The notes beneath the pieces were generated by a model, which was not told the origin of the DNA, ran no database searches, and worked only from the letters and a program-made list of their open reading frames with translations. Below are positions 1 to 6,011 of a stretch of 6,159 nucleotides of DNA, one piece after another. Numbering within the stretch: the first letter of the stretch is position 1; the number at the start of each line of letters is the position of its first letter. The translations under genes were made by a program, and so were the position numbers. Source of the DNA: an uncultured Caryophanales bacterium (GTDB taxonomy: Bacteria > Bacillota_I > Bacilli_A > RF39 > UBA660); assembly GCA_946535455.1 (NCBI GenBank), contig CAMNDO010000042.1, positions 1 to 6,159 on the forward strand, read 5' to 3'.

Positions 1-1
1 A

Positions 2-380
2 TGGTGGAGATGAGGAGAATCGAACTCCTGTCCGAAAATAAAGCTACATAAACTTCTACAAGCTTAGTTAACTAATTGTTCTCGTATACCTTCCAAGTAG
101 TTAACGACCAAGAAAATATACCAGTCTAATGATTCTTGCTACCTCCTAGACAAGAGATAGCTATACCCCAGTAAAATGATCTTTTTCAAATCCCCTAGGG
201 AAAGATAAGAAAAAGAGCTGACCTTATATTATATTAGGCAAAAGCTACTGCTTGGTTTGCACCAAACAAAGTAGCTACAGCATTTTTAATTTTATTTGCA
301 TTTATTTTTTTGTGCCCGTGACGTGGACATTCGACTTGCCATCTATGCTCTACTATTCCCGTCGAAACCAAATCATCCCC
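2..380 (-). ncRNA. ssrA: Transfer-messenger RNA (tmRNA, 10Sa RNA), complete, 379 nt
   Basis: This RNA rescues ribosomes stalled on mRNAs without a stop codon. It acts as an alanyl-tRNA and then as a template for a degradation tag. The 5' end reads GGGGATGATTTGGTTTCGAC, a typical tmRNA start, and the 3' end carries an encoded CCA (4-2). The acceptor ends pair over 7 bp, and the third pair is the G3·U70 wobble recognised by alanyl-tRNA synthetase (U70 at position 8), followed by A73. A T-arm AGGAG/CTCCT encloses the loop TTCGATT (about 31-13). Helix P2 can form between AGAGC and GCTTT. Further paired elements fit the usual pseudoknots: TCTTTTTC with GAAAAAGA (about 218-182), GTCTA with TAGAC (about 151-126), and GTTAACTA with TAGTTAAC (about 105-66). 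The gene follows smpB directly. Its transcription terminator would lie outside the window. Identification is essentially certain; the pseudoknot assignments are by eye. Confidence 0.97.
234..299 (-). other. tmRNA tag-peptide reading frame (21 codons plus TAA)
   Basis: This is the mRNA-like segment of ssrA that is appended to proteins from stalled ribosomes. I place the resume codon at GCA (299-297). The five bases before it are TAAAT, giving the conserved U at -5 and A at -4, and an Ala resume codon is typical. The encoded tag begins ANKIKNAV and ends GANQAVAFA before a TAA at 236-234; the charged Ala precedes it. The 3' half of the frame folds into a hairpin (GCTAC at 275-271 with GTAGC at 248-244, plus an upper TTTGG/CCAA stem), matching tmRNA helix P5. 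The tag contains no acidic residue and two lysines, and its end resembles Mollicutes tags (AFA) rather than the LAA common in other bacteria. The resume position is inferred from the flanking motif. Confidence 0.88.
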
Positions 381-392
381 ATATGTGTACAC

Positions 393-401
393 ATTATACC
401 A
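393..401 (-). promoter_or_regulatory. Extended -10 promoter for ssrA
   Basis: A perfect TATAAT (398-393) is preceded by TGG, giving an extended -10 element (TGnTATAAT). The -35 position, 17 bases upstream (421-416), reads TTTATT, a poor match, which is acceptable with an extended -10. Transcription would start near 386, leaving a leader of about 6 nt. RNase P would trim this to the mature 5' end at 380. The element lies in the 46-base gap between smpB and ssrA, so ssrA can be expressed independently of the upstream operon. Confidence 0.8.
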
Positions 402-426
402 TAAAAATAAGAAAGAATAAAGAGGA

Positions 427-870
427 TTACCAATTCTTCTCTTTTTTTCTTTCTTCTCTTTGTAAATCTCTTTCTTTGATGGTTTCTCTTTTATCATAGT
501 TTTTCTTACCCTTACAAACTCCTAAAAGAATTTTAAATTTATTTTCTTTAAAATATCCTTTTAATGGAATTAATGTAAGTCCACCCATCGTAAGAGCTTC
601 TTTGATCTTCTTAATTTCTTTTTTATGGAGAAGGAGTTTTCTACTTCTTGTTTCTTCGTGATTAAATAAATTTCCTTCTTTATATGGAGCAATATACATA
701 TTCAAAAGAAAAACTTCATCATTTTTTACAATTCCATAAGAATCTTTGATATTACAATGTCCATCACGGATGGATTTGATTTCAGTTCCTGTTAAAGCAA
801 TTCCTGCTTCATACTCTTCTTCTATAAAATAATCAAATTTAGCTCTCTTGTTTTGTATCTCCATTTTCAT
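427..870 (-). CDS. smpB: SsrA-binding protein SmpB
   Basis: SmpB is the small basic protein partner of tmRNA. It binds the tRNA-like domain and places its C-terminal tail in the empty mRNA channel of the stalled ribosome. Family hallmarks in the 147-residue product are NKRAKFDYFIEE near residues 7-18, EAGIALTGTEIKSIR (21-35), a KDSY block (42-45), FNHE (69-72), RSRKLLLHKKEI (76-87), and GKKNYDKRETIKERD (121-135) leading into a short, very basic tail. The length fits the family's usual 145-160 residues. I prefer the ATG at 870, with GGAAAG just upstream. A GTG at 873 and an ATG at 864 are in frame and cannot be excluded. The start lies inside the end of the upstream capA-like gene, giving an overlap of about 32 bases and probable translational coupling. 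ssrA follows after 46 bases. The stop is TAA. Confidence 0.97.
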   Translation of the reverse strand: MKMEIQNKRAKFDYFIEEEYEAGIALTGTEIKSIRDGHCNIKDSYGIVKNDEVFLLNMYIAPYKEGNLFNHEETRSRKLLLHKKEIKKIKEALTMGGLTLIPLKGYFKENKFKILLGVCKGKKNYDKRETIKERDLQREERKKEKNW

Positions 871-2062
871 CACTCTTTCCGTTAACTCCCCATTGTAATT
901 CTGGATATCTACTATTTAAAACATTAATGTATTTTTGATAAGTAGTGGCATACCCTCTTAATACTTCATCATTCATATTAGAATATGGGTACACTTTGAA
1001 ATTCCTTTTTCTTGCATAATAAGATTTTGTATAAATTAATTCTGCTCTTGGTTCTTCAATGGAAACCGTAACACTATCATCTACATCAACTACTTTTTTA
1101 ATATTCAAAGACATCATAACTCCTGTTAAACGTTCTGTTCCTTCTTGATCAGAAATAAAGTTTCCTAAGGAATAAATGACGAATGTTTTTCCATCATTGA
1201 TGTATTCTACAGGTTCTACAACATGAGGATGTGCACCAATAATAATATGAACTCCTAAACTTGCTAAATGATTGGCAATTTCTGTTTGGGAATAGTCCAC
1301 TCCTAAATAGTATTCTGTCCCCCAATGCATCGCAACAATAATCACATCGCATTTATCTTTTACTTTTGCGATATCCTCTGCTGCTTTTTCAGGAGAATAC
1401 ACATTATTTAAATATTCTTTTCCCTTTGGAGTTTCTAATCCATTCGTCCAAGTCGTATAGGATAAGAATGCATAGGTAATTCCATTTTTTTCATGAATCT
1501 TCGAAACAGATGCTTCTCGCTCTTCAAATGATAGCCATTGTCCTGAAGTCACAACATTTTCTTTCGTTTTCCAATAGTTTACTGAGTTAATAACCCCTTG
1601 TTCTCCTTTATCCATCGTATGATTGGTAGCTAGAGATACCAAATTAAATCCAGCATCGATAAAAGCATCTCCTACTTCATAAGGAGAATTAAATCTAGGA
1701 TAATTAGAAAGCCCTAATTCCGTTCCTCCTAGAATGGTTTCTTGATTGTAGTAAACCAAATCATACTGAGAAGAGATAGGCTTAATCAACTCTAACATTG
1801 GTTTAAAATCATAAGTCCCATCAGAAAGTTTAGCATCTTGATACACAGCACTATGAATCAAAGCATCCCCTACCATGAATAAACTAGCATTATATTCTTT
1901 TGGTGTTTTTACTTCTACAGGTGCTTCTTTTTTCTTTTTAGGTGGTTCTTTTTTCGATAGAACACTTCCTATTCCAATCACAACAATATCTACTATGATC
2001 AATAAGATAAGAATAAAAGCAATTAATCTTCCTTTTCGAACCTTTACCCTTCTTTTTGCCAT
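839..2062 (-). CDS. CapA-family (poly-gamma-glutamate capsule type) membrane-anchored metallophosphatase-like protein
   Basis: The 407-residue product has a basic N-terminus, one hydrophobic segment at about residues 13-34 (signal anchor or uncleaved signal), a Lys/Pro-rich linker at 37-47, and an extracytoplasmic CapA/PGA_cap domain with a calcineurin-like fold. Likely metal-site motifs are VGDALIH (64-70), YNQE (105-108), ATNHTMDKG (145-153), AMHWGTEY (244-251), IGAHPHVVEP (275-284) and SLGNFI (298-303). CapA was described in poly-gamma-glutamate capsule systems, but no capB or capC partner is present here, and many solitary homologues have no proven substrate. The ATG follows the rnr stop by 2 bases, and its SD-like AGAAGGTG lies within the rnr 3' end. 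The smpB start lies inside its 3' end. It therefore appears co-transcribed with rnr and smpB, although no obvious functional link to ribosome rescue is visible. Family assignment is firm; function is not. Confidence 0.9.
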   Translation of the reverse strand: MAKRRVKVRKGRLIAFILILLIIVDIVVIGIGSVLSKKEPPKKKKEAPVEVKTPKEYNASLFMVGDALIHSAVYQDAKLSDGTYDFKPMLELIKPISSQYDLVYYNQETILGGTELGLSNYPRFNSPYEVGDAFIDAGFNLVSLATNHTMDKGEQGVINSVNYWKTKENVVTSGQWLSFEEREASVSKIHEKNGITYAFLSYTTWTNGLETPKGKEYLNNVYSPEKAAEDIAKVKDKCDVIIVAMHWGTEYYLGVDYSQTEIANHLASLGVHIIIGAHPHVVEPVEYINDGKTFVIYSLGNFISDQEGTERLTGVMMSLNIKKVVDVDDSVTVSIEEPRAELIYTKSYYARKRNFKVYPYSNMNDEVLRGYATTYQKYINVLNSRYPELQWGVNGKSDENGDTKQES

Positions 2063-2064
2063 AC

Positions 2065-4173
2065 TTACACCTTCTTTACTACCTCAAAATCAATCGTTTT
2101 TTCTTCTTTCGAAGCACGAATGACCTTTACCATAACTTTGTCCCCTATCGAATATTTAACATGATTCTTTTCTCCTGTCAAGGTCATTCTCTCTTCATCA
2201 TAATGATAAAAATCATCCATATCTTTAAAAGATACTAATCCTTCTATTAAGTTATCCAGTTCGACAAACATTCCAAAACTAGTAACGGATGAAATCATTC
2301 CTTCAAAAGTTTCTCCAATATGTTGTTCCATATACTCTGCCATTTTCATATCTTCTACTTCTCTTTCACAATCTACTGCTGCTCTTTCTCGTTCGGAAGA
2401 ATGTTCTGCGATATAAATCAATTTTTCTTCCCACTTACGAATCGTTCCCATATCCATTTTTCCATCGAATAAATACGTACGTAATAAACGATGAACCGTA
2501 GTATCTGGGTAACGTCTAATTGGAGAAGTAAAATGAGTATAACAACTACTTGCCAAACCATAGTGACCTAAATTCTCTGCTCTATATACAGCTTTCTGCA
2601 TACTTCTTAATAATAAAGAAGAAAGAATTTTAAACTCAGGTTTATCTTCTAATTGAGATAAAATCTTTTGAATGGTAGTTGGTTTCACATCCTTAATATC
2701 TCCTTGTACGGCATAACCCAAACCACTGACAAAAGATAAGAAACTTCTGATTTTTTCTTCTTTTGGATATTCATGAATCCGATAAATAAATGGTAAATTC
2801 ATAAAATAAATATGCGTCGCAACACATTCATTGGCTGCGATCATAAAATCTTCAATTAAGTTTTCCCCTACACCACGATTTCGTAAAACCACATCATATG
2901 GAACACAATTCTCATCTACTAAAATCTTAGCTTCATCGACTCCAAAATCAATATAACCACGTTTTGTTTTCGCTTTTCTTAAAATAGAAGCAAGTTCTGC
3001 CATTAGGTTTAAGGATTCAACATATTCTTCATATCCTTCAGGTGTTTCTCCGTTTTCCAATACTTGATTTACTTTTTTATAAGTCATTTGAATACGAGAA
3101 CGAATCACACTTTGAAAGATTTCATAATTCATTTGTTTTCCTTCACTATCAAACTCCATCACACAAGAAATGGCTAAACGATCTACATTAGGATTTAGTG
3201 AACAAATTCCATTGGATAACTCATGTGGTAACATAGGAATCACACGATCCACTAAATAAACACTTGTTCCTCGTTCTGCAGCATCATTATCTAAAGCAGT
3301 TCCCTCTTTCACATAATAACTGACATCTGCGATATGAACACCTAATTCGTAATGTCCTCCTGGAAGTCTTTTAATAGAAATCGCATCATCAATATCTTTG
3401 GTATCATCACCATCAATCGTGAAAATCATCTCTTCGCGTAAATCTCTTCGATCTTTTAAATCTGTTCCTCTCACTTCCATTGGAATATGAGAAACTTCTT
3501 CTTTCACATCCTCTGGAAAATCTACAGGTATGTTATATTTATAAATAATCGATAAAATATCTACTCCAGGGTCATTCACATGTCCTAATACTTCTAATAC
3601 TTTTCCTTCATATCTTCCACTATTATTGATTTTTTTGGTTAATTCTACTAAGACTTTATGGCCATCTACAGCATTCTTACTTTGTTCTTTTGGAATTTCA
3701 ATTTCTAATTTGACTTTACTATCATCTAAATCAATATGACCAATTCCCTTAGAATCAAAATGAATTAAACCAATATGTCTTTGGTTCTTTCTCTCAATAA
3801 TTTTAAGAATTCTTCCTTCAATACGATCTAAATTCATCTTACTAGTGACTTCCACTAAGACAATATCATCATGAATCGCACCATTCATATTTTCTTGTGC
3901 AATATAAATATCATCTTCTAATTGATCCACTTCAACAAAACCAAATCCCTTTTTATTGGCTCTCATAACCCCTTTTTTTAGATGGCTATTCTCAAGCATC
4001 ATATATCGATCTTTATTAGAGCGATAAATAATAACTTCTTCTTCTAGTTTTCGTAATTCTTCCCCTAATTCTTTGATTTGTTCTACTTCTTGAATTCCTA
4101 GTAAATCTTGTAATTCATAAATATCTAATGCCTTATCACTATTTTGCAAAACATTTAATATATCATCTCTCAC
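2065..4173 (-). CDS. rnr: Ribonuclease R (3'-5' exoribonuclease, RNB family)
   Basis: This enzyme degrades structured RNA processively from the 3' end. In trans-translation it removes the defective mRNA. The 702-residue product has an N-terminal winged-helix-like region (1-60), cold-shock/OB domains (about 65-220), the RNB catalytic domain (about 240-560) and a C-terminal S1 domain (about 620-697). The catalytic Asp cluster TIDGDDTKDIDDA contains D254, D260, D262 and D263, with the RNase II/R spacing. The conserved HFTSPIRRYPD motif lies at 547-557. The start is GTG at 4173, since AGAAGGTG lies 6 bases upstream. An in-frame GTG at 4182 would fall within that SD. The protein ends directly after the S1 domain without the long Lys-rich tail of E. 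coli RNase R. It is the first gene of the rnr-capA-smpB operon. The stop is TAA. Confidence 0.97.
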   Translation of the reverse strand: MRDDILNVLQNSDKALDIYELQDLLGIQEVEQIKELGEELRKLEEEVIIYRSNKDRYMMLENSHLKKGVMRANKKGFGFVEVDQLEDDIYIAQENMNGAIHDDIVLVEVTSKMNLDRIEGRILKIIERKNQRHIGLIHFDSKGIGHIDLDDSKVKLEIEIPKEQSKNAVDGHKVLVELTKKINNSGRYEGKVLEVLGHVNDPGVDILSIIYKYNIPVDFPEDVKEEVSHIPMEVRGTDLKDRRDLREEMIFTIDGDDTKDIDDAISIKRLPGGHYELGVHIADVSYYVKEGTALDNDAAERGTSVYLVDRVIPMLPHELSNGICSLNPNVDRLAISCVMEFDSEGKQMNYEIFQSVIRSRIQMTYKKVNQVLENGETPEGYEEYVESLNLMAELASILRKAKTKRGYIDFGVDEAKILVDENCVPYDVVLRNRGVGENLIEDFMIAANECVATHIYFMNLPFIYRIHEYPKEEKIRSFLSFVSGLGYAVQGDIKDVKPTTIQKILSQLEDKPEFKILSSLLLRSMQKAVYRAENLGHYGLASSCYTHFTSPIRRYPDTTVHRLLRTYLFDGKMDMGTIRKWEEKLIYIAEHSSERERAAVDCEREVEDMKMAEYMEQHIGETFEGMISSVTSFGMFVELDNLIEGLVSFKDMDDFYHYDEERMTLTGEKNHVKYSIGDKVMVKVIRASKEEKTIDFEVVKKV

Positions 4174-4179
4174 TAGTAT

Positions 4180-4187
4180 CACCTTCT
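4180..4187 (-). promoter_or_regulatory. Ribosome binding site that sets the rnr start
   Basis: AGAAGGTG is a strong Shine-Dalgarno match placed 6 bases before GTG 4173. The longer frame starting at GTG 4182 would overlap this motif and would begin only a few bases after the predicted transcription start. The shorter start is therefore preferred. Confidence 0.8.
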
Positions 4188-4193
4188 ATTCTT

Positions 4194-4199
4194 ATTATA
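4194..4199 (-). promoter_or_regulatory. -10 box of the rnr-capA-smpB operon promoter
   Basis: A perfect TATAAT lies between the secG terminator and rnr. The -35 position 17 bases upstream (4222-4217, TAGTTA) is weak, with three of six matches. Transcription would start around 4187, leaving a leader of about 14 nt that consists of little more than the ribosome binding site. Confidence 0.7.
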
Positions 4200-4233
4200 C
4201 TTTATTTCCAGTAGAATAACTAGTCTTTCGCAC

Positions 4234-4255
4234 AAAAAAAGAGCCGAAGCTCTTA
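4234..4255 (-). terminator. Rho-independent terminator of secG with UUCG tetraloop
   Basis: The stem AAGAGC (4254-4249) pairs with GCTCTT (4244-4239) around a TTCG loop, followed by a run of seven T (4240-4234). C(UUCG)G is an exceptionally stable RNA tetraloop. The 5' arm of the stem includes the last two bases of the secG TAA stop codon, so there is no untranslated spacer. It separates secG from the rnr operon. Confidence 0.93.
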
Positions 4256-4468
4256 GATAAACATAGATACTAAACAAATAACAAAGAAGGCTAATCCTAA
4301 TAAAGCTGTGATACGAGTCATCACAAGTTCAGAACCTCTTTCTTTACGGTTTGCGAACAATTCACTTTGCCCACCAGAAATGATAGAAGCTCCTCCTTCT
4401 GCCTTTCCACTTTGTAATAATACCATAATAATTAATAATATCGATATAATTAATAATGCTGTTTCCAT
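4253..4468 (-). CDS. secG: Preprotein translocase subunit SecG
   Basis: SecG is the small membrane subunit of the SecYEG protein-export channel that assists SecA-driven translocation. The 71-residue product has two hydrophobic segments (about residues 3-18 and 52-71) joined by a conserved loop with LLQSGKAEGGASIISGG (17-33), ELFANRKERG (36-45) and a following basic TR before the second helix. Size and topology are standard for Bacillota SecG. The ATG at 4468 is preceded by GGAGGGG at 5-base spacing. It has its own promoter upstream and a terminator right at its stop codon, so it looks largely monocistronic. Some read-through from proS is possible because no terminator is visible between them. 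Confidence 0.96.
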   Translation of the reverse strand: METALLIISILLIIMVLLQSGKAEGGASIISGGQSELFANRKERGSELVMTRITALLGLAFFVICLVSMFI

Positions 4469-4492
4469 AAGTTCCCCTCCGATAACAGTAAT

Positions 4493-4521
4493 ATACTAAC
4501 ACAATTTATAAGCTTTTGCAA
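4493..4521 (-). promoter_or_regulatory. Promoter of secG
   Basis: A -35 element TTGCAA (4521-4516) and a -10 element TAGTAT (4498-4493) are separated by 17 bases. TGT precedes the -10, giving an extended -10 motif. Each hexamer matches consensus at four of six positions. It occupies the 58-base gap between the proS stop and the secG ATG, leaving a leader of roughly 20 nt. Confidence 0.65.
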
Positions 4522-4526
4522 GGAAA

Positions 4527-5948
4527 TTAGTATTGAATTCCCCAAATCACATGGTGCTTTGCTTCTTTACCACAGCACACACAGTGATCATCAATGGCTT
4601 CTTCTTCGGTAATGCAACGAGACTTACATCCTTTGATTTCTTTAATTCGATTTTCACAAGCCTCATCCCCACACCACATCGCATGGATAAATCCTGGTTG
4701 TGTATTTAAGATTTTTTCCATATCTTCTAAGTTATGTGCTTCAAATGTTAACTTATTTTGTCTTTCTAATGCTCGATCATACATAGATTTTTGAATGGTT
4801 TCTAATAGCGTTTTTGTGTATGACACAATATCGATATCGATACTTTCTTCCATCTTTTCTCTAGTATCTCTTCTTGCGAAAGTAATTTTTCCATTTTTCA
4901 AATCTCTTTCTCCCACTTCAATACGAACCGGAATTCCATTCACTTCTGCTTCTGCAAATTTAAATCCTGGAGATTTTTCGGAATCATCAATATAAGAAAC
5001 AATACCATTTTGATTCAATAAATCACAGTATTTTTGAGAAAGTTGTTGTACTTCTGCTCCTTTTCCAATTGGTATAATGACTACTTGTTTTGGTGCAATT
5101 CTAGGAGGTAATACCAAACCATAATCATCCGCATGTACCATGATTAAAGCCGCAAGCATTCTAGTACTTTTTCCCCAAGTCGTATAATAAGCATACTCTT
5201 CTTGATTTTCTTTATTGGTAAATTTTACATCATATGCCTTGGAAAATTTTTGTCCAAAATAGTGACTTGTTCCGTCCTGTAAGCATACTCCGTTGTACAT
5301 CAAGTCCTCATTGGTCAAAGTAAATTCTGCTCCTGCGAATTTTTCCTTTTCCGTTTTCTTTCCAGAAACGGATGGAATGGCTAAAATTTCATGGTTAAAC
5401 CATTTATAAACTTCCATCATGCGATAAGTCTCTTCCAAAGCATCTTCAGCGGTTGCATGAACCGTATGTCCTTCTTGCCATAAGAATTCTCTGCTTCGTA
5501 AGAATGGTCTTGTTTCTTTTTCATAACGGAATACATTACACCATTGATTATATAGTTTTGGTAAATCTTTATAAGATGTAATGTGTTTTTTATAATAGTC
5601 ACAGAATAATGTTTCTGACGTCGAACGAATCGCAAAACGCTCTTCTAGTTTTTTATCTCCTACTTCTGTTGCCCAAACAAGTTCGGGAGCAAATCCCTCA
5701 ATCAATTCTTTTTCTTGTTGAAATAAATTCTCTGGAATTAATAAAGGTAGTTGCATATTCACATGTCCTAATTCTTTAAACTTGGCATCTAAAATACTTT
5801 GGATTTTTTCCCAAATCGCATATCCATTTGGCTCAATCGCAATACATCCTTTTACGGAAGTATAATCGGCTAATTGTGCAGCACGAACGACATCCGTATA
5901 CCATTTTGCAAAATCTACATCTCTACTGGTAATTGCATTATTTTTCAT
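4527..5948 (-). CDS. proS: Prolyl-tRNA synthetase, short archaeal/eukaryotic-like type
   Basis: This cytoplasmic class II synthetase charges tRNA-Pro with proline. The 473-residue product shows the class II catalytic core: a motif 1 region around 42-72, RSTSE (108-112), motif 2 FRYEKETRPFLRSREF (140-155) with WQEGH (157-161), GTSHYFGQKFSK (226-237), and motif 3 STRMLAALIM (261-270) followed by LVLPPRIAP (278-286). The anticodon-binding domain begins near QVVIIPIGKG. A C-terminal domain carries Cys426, Cys431, Cys456 and Cys459, with spacing very close to the zinc site of the Thermus enzyme, and the chain ends in Tyr as expected for this class. No editing insertion lies between motifs 2 and 3. 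The ATG at 5948 follows AGGAGG at 6-base spacing. An in-frame 26-codon upstream extension is leader/terminator sequence and is rejected. Expression is probably controlled by the T-box upstream. Confidence 0.97.
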   Translation of the reverse strand: MKNNAITSRDVDFAKWYTDVVRAAQLADYTSVKGCIAIEPNGYAIWEKIQSILDAKFKELGHVNMQLPLLIPENLFQQEKELIEGFAPELVWATEVGDKKLEERFAIRSTSETLFCDYYKKHITSYKDLPKLYNQWCNVFRYEKETRPFLRSREFLWQEGHTVHATAEDALEETYRMMEVYKWFNHEILAIPSVSGKKTEKEKFAGAEFTLTNEDLMYNGVCLQDGTSHYFGQKFSKAYDVKFTNKENQEEYAYYTTWGKSTRMLAALIMVHADDYGLVLPPRIAPKQVVIIPIGKGAEVQQLSQKYCDLLNQNGIVSYIDDSEKSPGFKFAEAEVNGIPVRIEVGERDLKNGKITFARRDTREKMEESIDIDIVSYTKTLLETIQKSMYDRALERQNKLTFEAHNLEDMEKILNTQPGFIHAMWCGDEACENRIKEIKGCKSRCITEEEAIDDHCVCCGKEAKHHVIWGIQY

Positions 5949-5954
5949 AAATTT

Positions 5955-5960
5955 CCTCCT
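5955..5960 (-). promoter_or_regulatory. Ribosome binding site of proS (AGGAGG)
   Basis: This is a perfect AGGAGG, 6 bases upstream of ATG 5948 and just after the T-box terminator T-run. It fixes the proS start and excludes the longer in-frame reading that begins inside the leader at 6026. Confidence 0.92.
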
Positions 5961-5966
5961 AAAAAT

Positions 5967-6011
5967 AAAAAAGAACAGTACAAGGAGTGCAAGGCACGGT
6001 ACCATCCTTTT
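5967..6011 (-). terminator. T-box regulated terminator/antiterminator switch of proS
   Basis: Two exclusive folds can be drawn. The terminator pairs AAAAGGATGGTAC (6011-5999) with GTACTGTTCTTTT (5981-5969), 13 bp including G·U pairs, and is followed by T-rich sequence. The antiterminator pairs AAGG (6009-6006) with CCTT (5985-5982) and GTGC (5997-5994) with GCAC (5990-5987), leaving the T-box bulge with TGGT (6004-6001) free. That bulge can pair with the ACCA end of uncharged tRNA-Pro bearing A73, stabilising the antiterminator and allowing proS transcription. Confidence 0.88.

Noticed and set aside
2..90. A tRNA gene at the window start (T-arm and CCA end)
   Set aside because: The T-arm and acceptor end belong to the tmRNA tRNA-like domain. 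The matching 5' acceptor strand lies at 380-374, and there is no anticodon arm.
66..105. Inverted repeat GTTAACTA/TAGTTAAC as a possible operator or mobile-element end
   Set aside because: It lies inside the tmRNA and is explained as one of its 3' pseudoknot helices.
237..497. An 87-codon minus-strand reading frame running through the smpB 3' end and tmRNA
   Set aside because: Most of it is out-of-frame smpB sequence, the intergenic promoter and structured tmRNA. Only the last 21 codons are real, as the tag.
296..499. Plus-strand open frame opposite tmRNA and smpB
   Set aside because: No ribosome binding site, low-complexity Ser/Phe/Leu composition typical of an antisense shadow, and it covers a certain RNA gene.
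839..2062. Poly-gamma-glutamate capsule operon
   Set aside because: Only a CapA-family protein is present, and no CapB ligase, CapC or CapE is seen, so capsule synthesis cannot be claimed.
1875..2501. Plus-strand open frames opposite capA and rnr
   Set aside because: They are antisense shadows of well-identified genes, without start signals or recognisable protein features.
4308..4995. Plus-strand open frames opposite secG and proS
   Set aside because: They are antisense to conserved coding sequence and show no family motifs.
5417..5635. A 72-codon minus-strand frame inside proS
   Set aside because: It is an out-of-frame shadow of the ProRS catalytic domain, which is intact in its own frame.
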